A stretch of DNA of 64,000 bases from Polyodon spathula. Lineage: Eukaryota > Chordata > Actinopteri > Acipenseriformes > Polyodontidae. Both the position numbers and the translations under genes were made by a program. Position 1 is the stretch's first letter, and every line of letters begins with the position of its first letter. Where the stretch lies: positions 24,548,870 to 24,612,869 of the forward strand of contig NC_054548.1 of the NCBI RefSeq assembly GCF_017654505.1. The letters are read 5' to 3'. The notes under the pieces were generated by a model that was given only the letters and a program-made list of their open reading frames with translations, did not search any database and had not been told where the DNA came from. This document shows positions 57,027 through 64,000 of this stretch, piece after piece.

Positions 57027-60000
57027 CTGCCAGGGGAGAAGAAAAAGAGCCACTGACCACCTGCTTTCCCAGGGTTGGCAATACTCACAAACATGGGGAG
57101 AGAGGGTATAGGGTTTAGCATTTTTTTAATACCGAATACATTATTACTCACGTTTCTCACGAATGTGCTGCTACCTGAGAAACCCACACCATACTTCTAA
57201 CATGAATTCAATAATATGTCATTCAGACAAACAAAAAACGCTAAAATAGCCCCATGCAGTTTGCAATTATTAAAAGCAATGTACTGTATGTGTTGTTCGG
57301 TTGTCGAGCATCCTAGATAAAATTACATTGGACCCTAGAGAACAGACAATTCCCTACTGTTTTATAAACGACTCTGGTCATGTAATTAGACACAAATGAA
57401 CCGTGATGTTTCACCACAGCTCCACACCACCTTAGAGAGGGTACAACACCCTGACGTTTCACCACAGCTCCACACCAGTCTGTTGGAGAGGAGGGTACAA
57501 CTCACCCTGTCCATTATAAAGCAGCCCTTCACTGTAGTGCTGTGGACAGACTGGCATGTGTTGTTCAGACAGGGCAGGTTTGAAAACAAGTAGCAAAAAG
57601 ACTATTTGGTAAAATTGCTTAATCACCACAGGCCCTTTGTTAATCTCAGACACATGGCAAGTTGCTTCTCATCTGGTCCTCTACCCCGATATAGTAATGA
57701 TGTTAGGAACATACATCCCCAAAATGCGAGCTATCAGGATCATGACACATATTACCACGACCTACCTCCTCCTCTGAATGTACATGTACAAATGACATAA
57801 GTACTGATGGCCAGACAGACATGCCCAGATTCTGATACTTAGAAATGGCTGGTAAAGAATGTCTTAAGCAAGTTTTATCACAATTTGGTGGCAAAATGAT
57901 CAAAATTATCACTGGAACGACCAACCACAAGAGCCTCTCGATTTACTAATTCCACTTTTATTGACTAATAAACTGTATATTTTATTTACAGGCTGCCTGT
58001 AGACTTTGACACAGAAATTCAAAGTTGCCTCAGGCTATTCATCTCCAAAATCCATTTCCCAACTAGCCATAATTCTAATCTCTTTAATTACCCGTAGTAA
58101 ACTTGTATATGGTCAGGCCCTACCAGCTTTCACCTCTGCTTGGCGCCAAGCACAATATTTCCCCACACAATAGATTACAGATCCTTTTCTCTTATTAATC
58201 AGAGATCCAGTTTGAGATATGCAGCACACGCTTTGATTTCTGTATAATTTTGTAAAAGCGCCCAATTTTCTTTTAATTATCTTGGTAAAATGGGTCTTGA
58301 GAATGATTAGGAAGTTCTGAGTCACCTTTCTGGCCTGTACTACAAACAACATGGAAAAAAAGCACAACCCCTATTGATATGTGCTTCGCAACGCCACAGA
58401 CCCCTGCCCCTGCACATGTTGAAAGGGTGGGGGCTTTAGGAAGGACAGTGCTGTTACTGACCAGTATGCAGCCTGGCAGGCACGACAAACATCCCTATAC
58501 TGTAACCTAATCTAGGTTACAGAGTGCTTGCAGCAAATCAGAGATATTTCTAAAGCTGGATATATGGTATAAAAGGTATGGTACTGTTACTTATTATGTA
58601 ATTCTGCTCTAAAACCTTATGCAGGGTGAAGGAGAATTTGCATCCATCAAAAAATCTGTAAGTAGTGTTTCTGCCATACAGGTTGACAACTTGTAGGCAA
58701 TTTGATAGATTTGTACAATGGGTAAGTTATGTAGAAGCAAAACATATTCAGGGTTTGTTCAGCTTCTATTAGCCTTGTTACAACAACTGCCATTGCTTTG
58801 AACAGCTTCCCTGGACCCCTGAACTTTACTCTGAATCTCTGCCAGCAGTGAATGTGACTAAAACACTGTCACATTTTCACAGTACTCCCAGTACAGGAGC
58901 ACTGTTATCTGCAATTGTGGGGATAATCTGGTTGACAAGTTTCCTATATTCAGGATCAGTTTTTTATGAAACAAATGGTACTGATGCATATTCAAACACT
59001 TGGCTGAAAAGACTTTCCCATTAAGGTATTATTTAATGCATTTGTTTGGCAATGACAAGGCACCCTGCAAAGCTCTTGAAGGGCAGCTGATGAAGCTGCC
59101 TCCTGATTTTCTTAATTTTTCAAGAATGTGTTCCAAAGACGCCACATAATGTATGCCTTAAATCTGTAAATCATTTTTAATTATCTTCATAATCAATGAC
59201 TAAGCAGCTAGAAGCACCACATAATTTCCACTACAGCAGAAGAGGCTGCTGTAGATTAAACCCACATGTTGGATGACCAGTATTCTTGCAAATTTGCGTT
59301 TCAGCGTGTCCTCATTTTGTGATTTTCACCAGCGAGATATTTAGAGGTAGGTGCTTTATGTCATATTTAATCTTTTAAGTCACATTTACAACACAATCTA
59401 CAGTAGGGTGTGGTGGAAGGTTAAAAGGACTTCACCACAGTGAAAGTGAAAATAGACTCTAGACTATCAACAGTTGAATGATAAGGGACTTGCAATATAG
59501 TGAATGTAGGAAAATGTGTTGGTTTTTTTTTTTGTTTGTTTTGTTTTTTAAAGCCTCAATTACCATTTTAAGTATTGAAAATTGGCCGAAAAATGATCAA
59601 GCTTAAATTAAACGTTTGGGTGTTTAAGCTTAAAGACCCTGTTTATTTAAAGAGCAGAGCTGTTTAGTCATGTACAATCTTACACAAAACCCTGGCACTC
59701 TGAGCTTTTGAAGAATGCTCAAAACAAGCCAAATAAACATATTTGACTTGCTCCACGGACACTTGCTGGTTGTGCGCAGAAAATTAGACATTTTATCTTT
59801 CAAAAATGATCTTTTTGAACAGTGTCAGCTTGAAGGTAAAGCTAGTTTATGCAAAATACTGGAATGAATAATGAGTTCCTGTTTGTATAAAGTGAGTGTT
59901 CTGCAAAAAAGTCATAGCTGCAGAATGTACATTCTCTCCTACTTTTATATTATATGGATAAGTAGTTTCAGCTAGGAACATGAGAAAAGCTTTGTCATTT

Positions 60001-60256
60001 GTTTTTGGTAAATCTATGCGTCTGAATTACATTTACATTGCACCAGTTCCTTCTGTCCATCATTTGTGTTGTTTGTGCCACTCATTGCTCTCCAGGCATG
60101 GTAACACCACTGTCACTTTCACTTATTTGAAAAGTGGGCAACGGACAACTTGCGTGGGGCCAAAGTTGGTTGTCGGTTTTGATCCCCACATAAAATACAG
60201 AAAGGGAAGGACTCTGTAAGTACAGTATAGCAATGATGGTTGAACGTGGAAAAAAA
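57027..60256. other. ME3: ME3 intron 1, first part
   Basis: No exon encoding a targeting peptide was found. A ~48-bp unit (GTTTCACCACAGCTCCACAC) is duplicated at 57,404-57,506. The rest is unassigned. Confidence 0.5.
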
Positions 60257-60258
60257 TG

Positions 60259-60897
60259 TGTCACAAAGACGGCTGTAGTGGGTAACGTCAGACCAGAAAC
60301 AGGAACCAACACAGAACGCAGGTTTTGCAATGGTGAAGGCGCTGATGTGCAGTTTAATAATCAAACAGACAGAAAATAAAAGGTTAAACAAAAAAACAGC
60401 ACACAGCACTTGCGGCTAAAATAAACAGAGAAACAAAACGGGTTAACACTATACGAAACAGACATTAACAAACAGCGGACGAACAGACAAACACAGTGAG
60501 TTTAAATCAATTATTTATTTTACTTTTTTTACTTTCTCCTCTCCACACCCGTTCTCCACTCACCGAACACACAACCCTGAGTGAGTGAAAACGTGCCGCT
60601 TTTATGCGGCTGTACCGAGACTCAATTGCTAATCAATCATTCAATTGGAGTCTCGGTGTGTTAAACTGCACGTGAATTAATAAAGTGCAATTCCCCGTGC
60701 TCGCATATTATTACATTTTACCTGCACGTGAAGTGCTGTGCAATCCTTGTGCCTAAATACAAATATACATTTTAAAGGCACTTGTGTTACACAGACCCAT
60801 TTATATCCCGTGTACCAATGACTATACACCAACATTAACACACTATACGTAACATACAACACAAATAAATAGCCCAGGGGTGGGGCACTTTGCCACA
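60259..60897 (-). mobile_element. Solo LTR, minus orientation, same family as 20,125
   Basis: The minus strand starts TGTGGCAAAGTGCCCC at 60,897. It shares GATATAAATGGGTCTGTGTA and GGTGAGTGGAGAACGGGTGT with the LTR at 20,125-20,762, and ends near GTCTTTGTGACA. A TATA-like CATAAAAG is embedded in a small palindrome (GCCGC...GCGGC, 60,595-60,610). No clear target-site duplication. Confidence 0.72.
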
Positions 60898-63800
60898 CAT
60901 GGTAATTGCACAATCTGCAGATCTTTTGTTGCATTTTTGCATCAAATTGCTTCTTAATTCCTTTCTTTGTCCAGCACTATAAATATCCAGCAGCTAGTAA
61001 AATAAAGATGAAGGCTGGAGTGTGGACGGCACCAGCAATTGTGGTTCTATATTAACTTCATTTTTTTGGTGTTTATTTATTTCATACATACGTAAAACTT
61101 CAAATAATTTTTTGGTCTCAAATAAACGCCTGTCTTGTCGGGTCTGTTGGCACATATTGTAAATAAACGGCAGAGGCGTTTTAATTGAAGTTTTACTGTA
61201 GTTTATTTCTTGCTTTTTCCGGTGTTTAATTTTGTAAGGCTTTTTGTAAGTTGACAAATATCAGTGTTAATGGGGGGCTTTGCTTAAAAGGGCTAAAGGG
61301 CTAAGCAATAGGAAGGAAGTGCATAAAGTATCCAAAACCAAAAATATTTGTTAAGATTCCAGGCTGTAAATGGAAAGCCCCCGTGACTAACAGAAGATCC
61401 TGCTTGAGCTCATTTTCCCAGTTAAAAAACACAGAATAATGTTAAACAAATTCCAACCATCAGCTAAGCATGCTTTGGGTGGGGGTGCAAAAAGAACAAA
61501 AAAGGAAGATAATACGTTGTTGCTCAGGTCGTCAAGCATACAGGAGACTGCAAGAAGTACCACACATGCTAAAGAGAGAACTACCCCCCGAATATGGGAT
61601 TGACAGAGGTAAAGAACAGAAATACAGACAGAGAGACTAGATCATTTAACTAGACAAATACTCAGGCAGTTAGTAATGGGTTGAATGATTATTCTGAAAC
61701 AGAGACACTGAAAATTACAAAATGAAACAAAAATAAAAAAAAAAAACATTTAGTGTCTCATGGAAGTTTTTGTGGGTTTGTTTGAGGCTGTTTTGAATGT
61801 ATGTTTAACCTGCAGCAGGAGGTTAACGCTGACATTTCCTCCCCTGTTTCACTCAATGTCATTGGACAGCTAGTTCAGGGCAGTCCCAAACGTGAGGAAA
61901 TAACAACCGTGTTAACCATGACTCCAGATTAAAAATAGCATTTATAAACTAGGGGCCCACAGCAGCCCTGGAGAACAGAACAAAATAATAACACAATAAA
62001 AATCATAGTGCCTTTGGAAATGCTATTCCTTTCTGGGTTTAAGTTTATCCAGTACTTTCAGCATTCAAAATAATTCCATGTGTTTCAATTATCATGCTCA
62101 CACATATATACAGACATGTCTTTCTATCAGATGGTTTGTATCGGATGGAAATGACAACACTTTAGGATTGTAAAAGCAGTATAGAAAACCTGTCTACAGT
62201 CATATGAATCAAGTTCCCCCCAGCCATTAAACCTAATTCAATAAACGGCAGGAGTCATTCTGAATAAGCAACCACCAGCCTTAAACAGCCATAAATGTTC
62301 AGTTCCTAATTCTGTTTTCACTGTCACCCAGAGAAATGGTCTGCATGTGAAATTATACTTTAAAATCTATTGATAAAAAAGAGAAATGAAATAAAACCAG
62401 AAATGTGAGTTTGGTGAACAAAAAATATTGCCACTATATAGGTCAAAGTGAAGATGCCTATAATCTGCCCAAGCAGTTTCCATAACATTGAAAATATGAA
62501 ATGGTTTACTAGAGAAATAGACGAAGCCACGACAGCTTTACAGAAATATATAAGCTTCCCTCATGGGACTTATTTACGTCATTAAGAAAACTATAAAACA
62601 CAGTTCTTTACTTGTAAAATGATCTGCTTCCACATAAAATAAATTTATTACCAGACAATCACAACTCATGCCCACTAGCACAATTAACTTTATGTAATAT
62701 CATATATCATCCAGTGTCAGACTGCGACATTTCACAACAGTCAGTGTGGAGCTCCAGCCACAGGAAAGTTCTTGAATCATTCTTGAAAAAAAAAAAAAAA
62801 AAACATAATATAAATTGGCAAATGTAAACAGAACAGTCACACAGTTTCCAGTATTTTATTTTGAAAGAAGTTTTGACAAAGCTGTGCTGTTAAATGCCTT
62901 TTTTTAATGGTCTAGAAGATTAATAGATCTTCCTGACCATTGAAAAAGCTCAATGGTATTAAAAAGACGACAGTTCAAATACTGTAACAGTGTGTTCCCA
63001 GATGGTGGCTTAATAGTGCACAGAAACCACATAATCTTCTCTTACTGTAGTCAACTGCATTTCTTTGTGTCTACCTATGTGATGTAATACCCCTGTTTAC
63101 CAGTCATCCTTTGATGGATTCCACACTGGTAAAACTGCAGGTCCAAATACAATTCTACTTTAACTGACAGTTTGATGTCCTTCCATAGACGTTAACATCT
63201 ATGACCACCCAAAGCGTGGCAAAATTATTCCTGCCTCAATCAATGATTAAAAAGTTGCCAATTTGATGTTGAAATGTGTCCAGCTCTAATAAGCAGGTCT
63301 GAAGTAAGACACATTAACTTTCATTCTGAGGAAAACACGGTTTCTTGGAGAATTCAAGACATTTACAGTGAAGTTGTCAGAGATCACCTCTGGTAAACAT
63401 GCTACAAAACGGACACAACGGCACTCAAGAATTTATAGTTGGGTTTATATAACCCAGCCAATAGGAAATAACTACCTCCAACGGACTGTGATGCTCCAAC
63501 ACTGTTGCGATAAGAGCTCTGTAACATTGCTGCAATAAACAGGTTCATTTTTCTTGTGCAATACCCATGATCCAACATGATCTAGAGAACAGTAGGACTG
63601 TTTATAAAGTACGGATCCAGCATTTCAAAGCGTCTTTATCATTCGGAAACAAAAAGTCACACGACCTTTATATGACAGGCACATTATATCAAAGTCAAAG
63701 TGATGGGTAGCATTAGATTTTGCCTATGAAGTTTCAATAACACTGAAAATATGTTGCCATCTGAAATAATGTAAGTGATCTACATATAAGCTCTCCTCCC

Positions 63801-64000
63801 AGGGATGCTTAAGAACATATGGGACAGTGCAACAAGTGAACTGAGAGACTCTCGTCCTGTGTTAATTTAACTGGCAATCAACCACCCCGAGGGAAATAAC
63901 AAACTGAAATGAAATAATCCTTCACAAGGGCCCCAAGAACACCAGGTCAAAACCAAAGCCAACAGAAATAGTCAACATATTTCGGAAATTACATCTTGTA
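60898..64000. other. ME3: ME3 intron 1, second part
   Basis: AT-rich with a poly-A run near 62,785-62,802. No gene recognised and no CpG-rich first exon, so ME3 exon 1 and promoter presumably lie beyond the window. Confidence 0.5.

Overview
This is nuclear DNA from a vertebrate, almost certainly a ray-finned fish. Spliced genes with long AT-rich introns sit among many Tc1-like transposons, tRNA-derived SINEs, solo LTRs and microsatellites. I lean weakly toward a non-teleost such as a sturgeon, paddlefish, gar or bowfin, but nothing here proves it.

Two host genes are recognisable, tail to tail as CCDC81 and ME3 are in human. ME3 (mitochondrial NADP-dependent malic enzyme, minus strand) fills most of the window. 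Thirteen coding exons from 57,026 down to the stop codon at 10,320 join with consistent splice phases into 543 codons with all expected catalytic motifs. Only the first coding exon (targeting peptide, roughly 60 residues) is missing and presumably lies beyond 64,000. Three exons of CCDC81 (plus strand: 3,620-3,721, 4,462-4,533, 5,918-6,089) match its C-terminal coiled-coil part. One of them carries an apparent frameshift, an intervening exon is not visible, and no terminal exon was found, so this copy may be damaged.

Layout. 1-3.6 kb: AT-rich DNA, a CGG-repeat GC island and a rearranged Tc1 copy. 3.6-6.1 kb: CCDC81 exons. 6.1-10.3 kb: intergenic. 10.3-17.2 kb: the 3' half of ME3 with short introns. 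17.2-29.8 kb: an intron holding an LTR-like end, a solo LTR with a perfect target-site duplication, a fold-back element, a deleted Tc1 copy, a 2.46-kb DNA transposon with long terminal inverted repeats, and a SINE. 29.9-43.5 kb: an intron with a MIR-like SINE, a pile-up of Tc1-family elements (31.2-37.7 kb), LINE fragments and two LTRs nested in an older repeat. 43.6-57 kb: the 5' half of ME3 with a second DD38E Tc1-like copy, a perfect hairpin and an 0.9-kb inverted-repeat element. 57-64 kb: intron 1 with another LTR.

The host genes are ordinary; the mobile DNA is more interesting. The best candidate for something little described is the element at 23,877-26,337. Its ends are CACTATG and CACCGTG, it is flanked by TTA on both sides, and its intron-containing, frameshifted gene has a Cys-x-x-Cys motif and acidic motifs in an arrangement reminiscent of RAG1, Transib and CACTA transposases. 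Also notable are a fold-back Tc1 variant present at two loci, a Tc1 chimera with a duplicated catalytic core, and a nearly intact DD38E (Intruder-like) element whose first catalytic Asp is Glu.
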